Below, in pieces: positions 1 to 5,693 of a stretch of DNA of 24,049 nt. Below the pieces are notes generated by a model. That model did not search any database, had not been told where the DNA came from, and saw only the letters and a program-made list of their open reading frames with translations. A program made the position numbers and the translations under genes. The DNA lies in contig CAZCDH010000010.1 in the NCBI GenBank assembly GCA_964497715.1, forward strand, positions 1 to 24,049, in the 5' to 3' direction. Source of the stretch: JABHIB01 sp964497715. GTDB lineage: Archaea; Nanobdellota; Nanobdellia; SCGC-AAA011-G17; PNOQ01. How positions within the stretch are numbered: position 1 is the first letter of the stretch; the number at the start of each line of letters is the position of its first letter.

Positions 1-2
1 AA

Positions 3-131
3 ATAAATGAAGTATTTTGTAAAGCTTTATCTCATAATATTTGTGTATTAATTCAGGAAATGTTTGAAATTGGAATAAATCCAGAATTTATTAAATGTGC
101 AAAAATGGAGGTAACACGATGTGAGGCTTAA
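3..131 (+). CDS. C-terminal end of a probable transposase (partial)
   Basis: An open frame enters from the left edge and ends at TAA 129-131, giving the last 42 residues of a protein. The segment NEVFCKALSHNICVLIQEM, followed by a short Cys-containing tail, resembles the conserved C-terminal end of DDE transposases of IS4/IS5-like elements in archaea, where an N-E-x-x-C-K motif is followed by H-N-x-x-V-L-I-Q. This is recalled family knowledge, not a search. The catalytic domain lies outside the window, so it cannot be seen whether the element is intact. No terminal inverted repeat can be assigned after the stop; the next 56 bases hold the promoter of the NAD kinase gene. The alternative is an unrelated protein with a similar helix. 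Confidence 0.55.
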   Translation: MNEVFCKALSHNICVLIQEMFEIGINPEFIKCAKMEVTRCEA

Positions 132-158
132 TTAATATGCAAAGCCTATTACAAAAGA

Positions 159-166
159 TTTATAAA
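159..166 (+). promoter_or_regulatory. TATA box of the NAD kinase gene
   Basis: TTTATAAA lies with its centre about 26 nt upstream of the ATG at 188, surrounded by A-rich DNA. This is the spacing expected between an archaeal TATA box and the transcription start, so the mRNA is probably leaderless. Confidence 0.6.
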
Positions 167-187
167 ACTAAGAATTAAAAATATAAT

Positions 188-877
188 ATGAAAATATTTG
201 CAGTTAGTAATAGTAAGGAAGGAATAAAGAATATCAAAGATTCTGTGAAGGATACGACTATAAAATACTCAAGGTTTAGTCCGAATATTATATTCTGCTT
301 AGGTGGAGATGGAACTTTCCTTTATGCTGAAAGAAAATACCCTGGAGTGCCTAAAATTCTTATTTGGAGCGATAAAAGACATAATAAGAAGGGTAGATAT
401 AATCTCAAATCTATTAAAAGAATAATTTCTAAAATTGAAAATCATGAATTTAAATTTATTAAAGAGAAAAAATTAAAACTTTTATTTAATGGTAAAGAAG
501 CCTTTGCTGTTAATGATGTTTCTATAAGAAACAAAATTCCAAAGTGTGGAATAAGGTTTTCAACTAAAATTGGTAAGAAAAAATACGAGAATCTTATTGG
601 CGATGGTATAACTGTCAGTAACCCTTATGGATCCACAGGTTATTTTCATTCTATAACTGGAAAATCATTTAGTGAGGGTCTTGGAGTTGCTATGAATAAT
701 GTTACTAAAAAGATTACTTCAAAAATAATAAAGAAAGGAATTGTTAATTTTGAATTAATTCGTGGAACTGCACTTCTCTGTGTAGATAATAATCCTAAGA
801 TTATTACTCTTAAATCAGGAGATAGAGTTAGAATAACAAATTCATCACAAGTTGCTAAGATTGTGGAGCTGGTGTAA
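188..877 (+). CDS. nadK: NAD kinase (ATP-NAD kinase family)
   Basis: It phosphorylates NAD to NADP in the cytoplasm, the only de novo route to NADP. The family's nucleotide-binding motif GGDGT is at residues 39-43, preceded by a hydrophobic strand. An ND pair at 109-110 replaces the more usual NE. The second signature, D-G-x-x-V-S-x-P-x-G-S-T, is at 139-150 (NPYGSTGY at 145-152 instead of the common TP-GSTAY). The C-terminal beta-rich part with the LLCVDNNP stretch matches the family fold. At 229 residues it is short compared with the usual 250-300, and the N-terminal domain is reduced. The ATG at 188 is favoured by the TATA box 26 nt upstream. The stop codon abuts the start of a 37-codon ORF, suggesting co-transcription. 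Confidence 0.85.
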   Translation: MKIFAVSNSKEGIKNIKDSVKDTTIKYSRFSPNIIFCLGGDGTFLYAERKYPGVPKILIWSDKRHNKKGRYNLKSIKRIISKIENHEFKFIKEKKLKLLFNGKEAFAVNDVSIRNKIPKCGIRFSTKIGKKKYENLIGDGITVSNPYGSTGYFHSITGKSFSEGLGVAMNNVTKKITSKIIKKGIVNFELIRGTALLCVDNNPKIITLKSGDRVRITNSSQVAKIVELV

Positions 878-991
878 ATGGCAGAACCTAATTATGATAA
901 AAGAAAATCTAAGAGAGATAAAAAATCCAAGGGCACCTATAGTAGATATAAGAAAGGTGGTAGAGGAAGGGCAAAGGAGAAGCCTAAATAA
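878..991 (+). CDS. Small basic protein, 37 residues, function unknown
   Basis: The ATG directly follows the TAA of the NAD kinase gene, and the frame runs 37 codons to TAA. The product is highly charged, with about 15 Lys/Arg, only two or three hydrophobic residues, Gly-rich towards the end (KKGGRGRAKEK) and tyrosines at 6, 21 and 24. It has no predicted fold, membrane segment or cysteine. Such composition is typical of disordered nucleic-acid-binding or ribosome-associated peptides, but I do not recognise a family. The zero-spacing junction argues for translational coupling. It could also be a chance frame, since short AT-rich ORFs are common; the absence of hydrophobic residues and the strict junction make a real gene somewhat more likely. 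Confidence 0.5.
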   Translation: MAEPNYDKRKSKRDKKSKGTYSRYKKGGRGRAKEKPK

Positions 992-1023
992 TTACCGCAT
1001 CCTAGATTAATTAAATATAGTAA

Positions 1024-1032
1024 TATATAAAA
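1024..1032 (+). promoter_or_regulatory. TATA box of the archease-rtcB transcript
   Basis: TATATAAAA is centred about 29 nt upstream of the archease ATG at 1057, consistent with a leaderless or near-leaderless mRNA. It lies in the 65-bp gap after the 37-residue ORF. Confidence 0.55.
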
Positions 1033-1056
1033 ATAGAAATATAAATAGATTCTACA

Positions 1057-1467
1057 ATGAAATACGAATATTTACCTCATACTGCAGATGCTAAATTTAG
1101 GGCATTTGGCAGAGATATTGAAGAAGTGTTTAGAAACTCTGCTATTGCAATGTTCAATATTCTTGGGAAAACAGAAGAAGTTAAAGTTACTAAACAGAAG
1201 AATATTAAAATTAAGGCAAGAAATATTGAGGCACTCCTTTATGATTTCTTAGAAGAAATATTAGTTTTGTTAGATACAGATGGAATATTTATTCATGATA
1301 TAAAAGAAATTAAAATTAGTGATAAGTTTGAGTTAACTGCAGTTATTGAAGGAGATGATCTAAATAACTATGATTTAAGTGGAGATATAAAAGCAGTTAC
1401 TTATAATGACATGAGTATTAAAAAGAAGAAGGGCAGATACGAGGCTACAGTTGTAGTAGATATATAA
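1057..1467 (+). CDS. Archease, activator of the RtcB tRNA ligase
   Basis: Archease speeds guanylylation of RtcB and allows multiple turnovers and broader nucleotide use during tRNA exon ligation. The N-terminal signature is clear: Y-x-x-L-P-H-T-A-D-A-K-F-R-A-F-G at residues 3-18, with the conserved Asp 11. The middle L-L-Y-D-F-L-E-E-I-L segment and the C-terminal K-A-V-T-Y-N-D-M region match the family, including acidic metal-binding positions. The 136-residue length is normal for archaeal members. It ends one base before the start of rtcB, so the two are surely co-transcribed, a pairing known in many archaea and bacteria. The TATA box 29 nt upstream supports the chosen start. Confidence 0.93.
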   Translation: MKYEYLPHTADAKFRAFGRDIEEVFRNSAIAMFNILGKTEEVKVTKQKNIKIKARNIEALLYDFLEEILVLLDTDGIFIHDIKEIKISDKFELTAVIEGDDLNNYDLSGDIKAVTYNDMSIKKKKGRYEATVVVDI

Positions 1468-1468
1468 G

Positions 1469-2914
1469 ATGGCAAATAAATGGGATGAAAAGATCAAAAA
1501 AGTAGAAAAGGACGTTTATGTTATTGAGAAATATGGAAAGATGAAGGTCCCTCTAAAAATATTTGCTTCTGAAAAAATATTAGAAAAAATAAAAGCTGAT
1601 AATTCGATTCAACAAGGTATCAATGTTGCATGTATGCCTGGGATACAGAAACAAAGCATTATGCTGAGTGATGCACATCTGGGTTATGGTTTCTCTGTTG
1701 GAGGAGTTGCAGCATTTGATGTTGAAAATGGTTGTATATCTCCTGGAGGAATAGGATTTGATATAAATTGTGGAGTTAGATTAATGGCTTCGGATATGAA
1801 TAAGAAAGATGTCGAACCTAAAATAAGAGAATTATTAGATATACTTTTTGAAAATATACCTTGTGGAGTTGGAAAAAATTCTGAACTTAGATTAGATAAC
1901 GATGAATTGGATGATGTTCTTAATAATGGACTAGATTGGGCATTGAAAAACAAATATGCACTAAAAGAAGATCTAGATAGGTGTGAAGAAAATGGACATA
2001 TGAATACTGCAGAATCTTCAAAAGTTAGTCCTAGGGCAAAGTCAAGAGGTAGGAAACAACTTGGTACACTTGGTGCAGGAAATCATTTTGTTGAAATCCA
2101 GTATGTTGATGAAATTTATGATGAAGAAGTTGCTAAAACTTTCGGTATTAAAAGAAAAGGTCAAATATTTGTTATGATTCATTCAGGAAGCAGAGGACTT
2201 GGTCACCAAGTTTGTAGCGACTACCTTCGTAGGATAGAGAACGAGTTTGAAGATATTGTTAGCACATTACCTGAAAAAGATCTTGCTTATGCTCCAACGG
2301 ACTCGAAGGTATCAAAAGATTACCTTGGAGCTATGAGTGCTGCAGCTAATTTTGGATGGACAAATAGGCAATTAATTTCATTTCAAACTAGGAAATCATT
2401 TTCTAAACTTTTCGGAGATATGGGGAAATTAGACCTAGTGTACGATGTTGCACATAACATTGCAAAAATTGAAGAGTATGAAATAGATGGAAAAATGAAA
2501 AAAGTCTATGTCCATAGAAAGGGTGCTACTCGTGCATTTGGACCTGGCCACAAAGAAGTCCCTGAGATCTATAGAAAGGTTGGACAACCAATTATCTTGC
2601 CAGGTAGCATGGGAACATCATCATATGTTTTAGTTGGAACAGATAAGGCAATGAATGAAACATTCTCAAGCACACCTCATGGTGCTGGAAGAGTTATGTC
2701 TAGATATGAAGCTAATAAAACCTTTAAGGCAAATAGCGTTATTAAAGAACTAGAGAAGAATAAAATTTATGTTAAATCTGCATCTTACAGGGGAATAAGC
2801 GAAGAGGCCCCGGGAGTTTACAAAGATGTTGATGAAGTAGTTAAAGTATCTGATGAAGTTGGAATCGGAAAGAAAGTGGCTAGATTGAAACCACTTGGTG
2901 TAATAAAAGGATAG
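1469..2914 (+). CDS. rtcB: RNA-splicing ligase RtcB
   Basis: It joins RNA ends carrying a 2',3'-cyclic phosphate (or 3'-phosphate) to a 5'-OH through a guanylylated histidine and an RNA-3'pp5'G intermediate, sealing tRNA halves after intron removal. Metal-binding and catalytic residues are visible: FDINCGVR with Asp98/Cys101, GNHFVE with His206, HSGSRGLGH with His238, DVAHN with His329, and TPHGAGR with His404 as the guanylylated nucleophile. The loop motif HRKGATRAFGPGH (349-361) and GSMGTSSYVLVG (379-390) are intact. At 481 residues it is the usual intein-free length. There is no obvious Shine-Dalgarno, and the start lies one base after the archease stop. Its TAG stop is followed immediately by the first base of a tRNA-Ala gene. 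Confidence 0.97.
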   Translation: MANKWDEKIKKVEKDVYVIEKYGKMKVPLKIFASEKILEKIKADNSIQQGINVACMPGIQKQSIMLSDAHLGYGFSVGGVAAFDVENGCISPGGIGFDINCGVRLMASDMNKKDVEPKIRELLDILFENIPCGVGKNSELRLDNDELDDVLNNGLDWALKNKYALKEDLDRCEENGHMNTAESSKVSPRAKSRGRKQLGTLGAGNHFVEIQYVDEIYDEEVAKTFGIKRKGQIFVMIHSGSRGLGHQVCSDYLRRIENEFEDIVSTLPEKDLAYAPTDSKVSKDYLGAMSAAANFGWTNRQLISFQTRKSFSKLFGDMGKLDLVYDVAHNIAKIEEYEIDGKMKKVYVHRKGATRAFGPGHKEVPEIYRKVGQPIILPGSMGTSSYVLVGTDKAMNETFSSTPHGAGRVMSRYEANKTFKANSVIKELEKNKIYVKSASYRGISEEAPGVYKDVDEVVKVSDEVGIGKKVARLKPLGVIKG

Positions 2915-2985
2915 GGGCTTGTAGTGTAGTGGTATCACACAAGGCTGGCAGTCTTGAAATCCGAGTTCGATTCTCGGCAGGTCCA
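2915..2985 (+). tRNA. tRNA-Ala (anticodon GGC)
   Basis: It folds as a full cloverleaf: acceptor GGGCTTG (2915-2921) with CAGGTCC (2978-2984) and discriminator A2985, anticodon stem CAAGG/TCTTG, loop CTGGCAG (2945-2951) with anticodon GGC at 2947-2949, and T arm CCGAG-TTCGATT-CTCGG. The third acceptor pair is G-U, the main alanine identity element, which supports the assignment. The D stem is short. CCA is not encoded and there is no intron. The gene begins on the base after the rtcB stop codon and has no promoter of its own in the usual place, so it is probably cut out of the rtcB transcript. Confidence 0.92.
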
Positions 2986-2988
2986 TTT

Positions 2989-2994
2989 GGAGGT
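2989..2994 (+). promoter_or_regulatory. Strong Shine-Dalgarno of the HIT gene
   Basis: GGAGGT stands 5 nt before the ATG at 3000 and 4 nt after the tRNA-Ala 3' end. It is the clearest ribosome binding site in the window and fixes the start of the HIT gene. Confidence 0.75.
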
Positions 2995-2999
2995 AAAAA

Positions 3000-3407
3000 A
3001 TGAAAGAATGTGTATTTTGTAAAATATTGAATGGAGAGGTTTCGGCAACTAAAGTATATGAGGATGATAAAACATTTGCATTTCTTGATTTGGATCCAGT
3101 TTCAAGAGGACACACTTTAGTTATTCCTAAGAAGCATTTTGAGACTATGGATGAAATGGACGAAGAAACTGCAAATGCAGTTATGAAAACAATTCAAAAA
3201 ATTGCTAAAGCTGTTTTAAAATTCAATGAAGGATATAATGTAAATCAGAATAATAAACCTGCAGGAGGTCAAATTGTCCCACATGTACTTTATCACGTGA
3301 TCCCTAGAAATGAAGGAGATGGTATGAATCACTGTTGGGAAAAACTGGATCTGTCTAATGAGGAGATATCTGAGTTACAGAGCAAAATCCAAAGCTTTTT
3401 AAAATAA
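3000..3407 (+). CDS. HIT-family protein with an altered catalytic motif
   Basis: HIT proteins bind nucleotides and hydrolyse or transfer nucleotidyl groups through a histidine triad H-x-H-x-H, with the middle His as nucleophile. The N-terminal zinc CxxC (Cys4, Cys7), Phe-x-D-x-x-P-x-x-x-G-H-T-L-V-I-P (29-43) and the Gln-Ile-Val-Pro-His lead-in at 91-95 are typical. The triad reads His95-Val-Leu97-Tyr-His99-Val-Ile-Pro-Arg, so the nucleophilic His is replaced by Leu (codon CTT at 3288-3290; CAT would be His). Length, 135 residues, is normal. A strong Shine-Dalgarno precedes it. It sits between tRNA-Ala and a CAT tRNA, downstream of archease and rtcB. It is probably nucleotide-binding; a classical HIT hydrolase activity is doubtful unless another residue substitutes. 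Confidence 0.88.
   Translation: MKECVFCKILNGEVSATKVYEDDKTFAFLDLDPVSRGHTLVIPKKHFETMDEMDEETANAVMKTIQKIAKAVLKFNEGYNVNQNNKPAGGQIVPHVLYHVIPRNEGDGMNHCWEKLDLSNEEISELQSKIQSFLK
3396..3406 (+). promoter_or_regulatory. Candidate TATA box for the CAT tRNA
   Basis: TTTTTAAAATA overlaps the last codons of the HIT gene and is centred about 27 nt upstream of the tRNA at 3428, the right archaeal distance. The tRNA may therefore be transcribed on its own as well as by read-through. Confidence 0.4.
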
Positions 3408-3427
3408 AATTTATCTTCATTTAGTAT

Positions 3428-3502
3428 GGCGCCATAGTATAGCCTGGTTAATACGCCGCTCTCATGCGGCGGAGATCCCCGGTTCAAATCCGGGTGGCGC
3501 CA
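3428..3502 (+). tRNA. tRNA with anticodon CAT (elongator Met likely)
   Basis: A 75-nt cloverleaf: perfect acceptor GGCGCCA/TGGCGCC, discriminator A3502, D stem GTAT/ATAC, anticodon stem CCGCT (3456-3460) with GGCGG (3468-3472), and T arm CCCGG-TTCAAAT-CCGGG. The seven-base loop CTCATGC (3461-3467) places CAT at 3463-3465. It lacks the A1-U72 pair and the three consecutive G-C pairs of initiator tRNA, so elongator Met, or Ile2 with a modified C34, is expected. Positions 37-38 are G-C instead of the A-A that CAT tRNAs normally have, and an alternative six-pair all-GC hairpin with a TCTCAT loop is possible. The 3' end is 2 nt from the stop codon of the convergent antiporter gene. CCA is not encoded. 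Confidence 0.82.
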
Positions 3503-3504
3503 TT

Positions 3505-5223
3505 TTAAAATATTCCAGAAATATATCTGATATGTTTATCTTTCAATGTTTTTGCGTACTTCTTATTGTCTAATACCTTCCTTAGGATAATTGAAACTTT
3601 TTCTCCACTAAGTACTTGAGGTAAGATAACATAGTCTGCACCTTCTTTGTATAGATGCTTTGCCTGATGCATATGATTTGATGTTACAAATACTTTTATT
3701 TTCGGATTGATTTGTTTGATATGTTTTATTAGAAGAATATTATCTTTCTCTGAAGGTACTGTAGATATTATTATTTTTGCCCTTTTAAGGTTTAGATTAT
3801 TCAATACTTCTTTCGTTGCTATATCTCCATACATACAGGCCTCTCTTTTAGTTATTAGATCTTGAATTACATCAGGATTATAGTCTACAACTAGTACTTT
3901 TTTTCTAGTTTTCTTTAAGAATCTGTAAATAATATCTCCCATCCTGTGCTTCCCAATTAGAACCACACTGTACTTTGCCCTCTTTGCCTTATAATTCATT
4001 TTCTTCTCTTTTATAGGCAATCTCAGCTTAACAATTAAGGAAAGTAATGGAGAGAATATTGTATAAATCTGTTCTTTGAACTCCATCATATAAGCTGTCG
4101 CAATCATAGATATTGCTGCTAATAAAATTATCAGTGAAAATAAATCTGGAGATATTTTTGACATAACAAAGGGTAATGAAATCATAATCAATGAAAACTC
4201 GCTTACCTGTCCAAGACTTAGACCGGTCATGAATGCTGTTCGTTTTTCATATCCAAAGAAAGTGATTAAAAGATAAATTAATATAGGTTTCATCAATAAT
4301 ACAACTACGAGAAGTATTCCTAAAGTTTTCATAAGATCTGGACTAAATTTTACCATCAATTGCATCCCTAGTGATACAAAGAAAATTGTTGCAAAAAAGG
4401 TTCTCAATGGTTTGATCTTTCCAATTATATCGGCCCTATAAGGTAAATTCGCCATCGCTAATCCTGCAACAAAAGCTCCGATTGAAACTGAAAATTCTAA
4501 AAGGTGTGCAAAAATTGAAAACAAAAACAACATCGTTATTGAAGAAAGGAATAAAAGTTCTTGATTACGTGCTGCAAACTTGAAGATTGATGGTAATAAA
4601 TATCTACTAAACCAGAATGCAATCAAAAATAGTATTGCCCCTTTTATTAATGAAGCTGCTATTAAAGAAGGTATGAAAGTTATTGTGCCTACAGTTGCTA
4701 ATAAAGAAAGGGCGAGAATTATTAGAATATCTTGCATAAGTAGAATACCCAAAACTATCTTCCCGTGTAATGTGTCCATCTCTTCTGCATCTGAAAGTAA
4801 TTTAATCACTACCATTGTACTACTGAAGGTTAGAACTAATCCCATTATTACAGCTTCAAATTCTGCAAATCCCAATTTTAATGCAATATTATAGGACAAT
4901 AAATATGTGATTATAACTTGTAAAACTCCCCCAACTAATACTACTGAACCTACATGTTTTAATCTTTTCAAATTAATCTCTAAACCAACTACGAATAATA
5001 GAAATGCTATTCCGAATTCAGAGATTGCACTGATAGTTTCTGAATCTTTAATTAATCCAAGTCCAATAGGCCCTAAGATTATACCAGTTATTATGTATGC
5101 TGGAATTAATGGTTGTTTGAATAACTTTGTTATGAATGCTATTACTGTCGCTACAATTATAATTAATCCTATATCTATTAACAGTGTGCCAGGCAATTCT
5201 GGAATTATCTCTAACAAATTCAT
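3505..5223 (-). CDS. CPA2-type Na+(K+)/H+ antiporter with TrkA-N domain
   Basis: It is a membrane cation/proton exchanger of the KefB/KefC group, probably for Na+ or K+ homeostasis and pH control. Residues 1-395 hold a dozen or so hydrophobic segments with family marks: GIAFLLFVVGLEI (71-83), SSTMVVIKLL (134-143), a Gln164-Asp165 pair in the transport core, AFVAGLAMANLPY (250-262) and GQVSEFS (338-344). A short basic linker leads to a Rossmann-type TrkA-N/RCK domain (about 418-545) that binds nucleotide to gate transport; its glycine motif is GKHRMG (424-429) with His where the second Gly usually is. No TrkA-C domain follows. The 572-residue length fits. The gene is convergent with the CAT tRNA and divergent from the DUF4346 gene. 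The exact ion cannot be told. Confidence 0.9.
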   Translation of the reverse strand: MNLLEIIPELPGTLLIDIGLIIIVATVIAFITKLFKQPLIPAYIITGIILGPIGLGLIKDSETISAISEFGIAFLLFVVGLEINLKRLKHVGSVVLVGGVLQVIITYLLSYNIALKLGFAEFEAVIMGLVLTFSSTMVVIKLLSDAEEMDTLHGKIVLGILLMQDILIILALSLLATVGTITFIPSLIAASLIKGAILFLIAFWFSRYLLPSIFKFAARNQELLFLSSITMLFLFSIFAHLLEFSVSIGAFVAGLAMANLPYRADIIGKIKPLRTFFATIFFVSLGMQLMVKFSPDLMKTLGILLVVVLLMKPILIYLLITFFGYEKRTAFMTGLSLGQVSEFSLIMISLPFVMSKISPDLFSLIILLAAISMIATAYMMEFKEQIYTIFSPLLSLIVKLRLPIKEKKMNYKAKRAKYSVVLIGKHRMGDIIYRFLKKTRKKVLVVDYNPDVIQDLITKREACMYGDIATKEVLNNLNLKRAKIIISTVPSEKDNILLIKHIKQINPKIKVFVTSNHMHQAKHLYKEGADYVILPQVLSGEKVSIILRKVLDNKKYAKTLKDKHIRYISGIF

Positions 5224-5260
5224 TCTTGTCCTCTTTTATTTAAAAATATGAAAAAAATAG

Positions 5261-5269
5261 TATTTAAAC
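5261..5269 (-). promoter_or_regulatory. Possible TATA box of the antiporter gene
   Basis: Read on the minus strand, GTTTAAATA is centred about 42 nt before the start codon, which would leave a leader of some 15 nt. The surrounding 93-bp divergent gap is AT-rich, so other sites are possible. Confidence 0.35.
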
Positions 5270-5284
5270 TTTTCCTTAGGAAAA

Positions 5285-5294
5285 TATTATAAAT
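5285..5294 (+). promoter_or_regulatory. TATA box of the DUF4346 gene
   Basis: TATTATAAAT is centred about 27 nt upstream of the ATG at 5317, as expected for a leaderless archaeal mRNA. Confidence 0.55.
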
Positions 5295-5316
5295 GTCAAA
5301 ATGAAAGATTAGTTAC

Positions 5317-5691
5317 ATGGTTGAAAAACATAAATTTTTTGTTCAGAAAGAAGATATAAAGGAAATGATTATTGCGAAATACGATCCTATGAAAGATTGG
5401 CAACAAGACAAAAAAGGATATTTCCTTATAAGACTTGAGAGAAAAAATAAAGAAATTGAAGTAGGTTTTGTTTCTAATAAACATGTTATTACTAAAATCA
5501 TTAGAGGGAAAAATTCTGAAGAAATCTATAATACTCTTATAAAAAATAAAATGGTATCTAATATGAACCATGCAGCTTATTTGGGAAAAGAATTGTATAA
5601 GGCTGAACTCGCACTAAGATATGGAAAAAAATATGTTCAAGATGCCTTACTTAATTTTAAAGAATGTACTGAAAAAGTTAAAATAAAATAA
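5317..5691 (+). CDS. Stand-alone DUF4346-type protein
   Basis: The 124-residue product carries the pattern of DUF4346, known mainly as the C-terminal domain of archaeal dihydropteroate-synthase-related proteins (MJ0107 type): G-Y-F-L-I-R-L-E-R (34-42) and an I-x-V strand, G-K-x-x-E-E-I-Y (64-71), then HAAYLGKEL-x-K-A-E (85-97) and YVQD (106-109). Recognition is from memory of these motifs, not a search. Here no synthase domain is attached and none is adjacent. The biochemical role of the domain is not known to me; the related full-length proteins have been linked to pterin or methyl-transfer chemistry, but that cannot be carried over. The gene is divergent from the antiporter and convergent, two bases apart, with alba. 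No signal peptide or membrane segment is seen. Confidence 0.68.
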   Translation: MVEKHKFFVQKEDIKEMIIAKYDPMKDWQQDKKGYFLIRLERKNKEIEVGFVSNKHVITKIIRGKNSEEIYNTLIKNKMVSNMNHAAYLGKELYKAELALRYGKKYVQDALLNFKECTEKVKIK

Positions 5692-5693
5692 AA

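Noticed and set aside
1469..2914. Possible intein in RtcB
   Set aside because: The protein is 481 residues and all motifs follow at normal spacing, so no intein is inserted.
2750..3115. A 121-codon minus-strand frame across rtcB, tRNA-Ala and the HIT gene
   Set aside because: It is antisense to three well-supported genes, includes the tRNA complement in its reading frame, and shows no domain pattern.
3454..3471. Reading the CAT tRNA as tRNA-Glu(CTC)
   Set aside because: That register needs an eight-base loop or a bulged G and spoils the perfect GTAT/ATAC D stem; a separate tRNA-Glu(CTC) is present at 23991.
4580..5251. Two plus-strand frames opposite the antiporter gene
   Set aside because: Both lie entirely antisense to a clear CPA2 gene and lack any recognisable motif.
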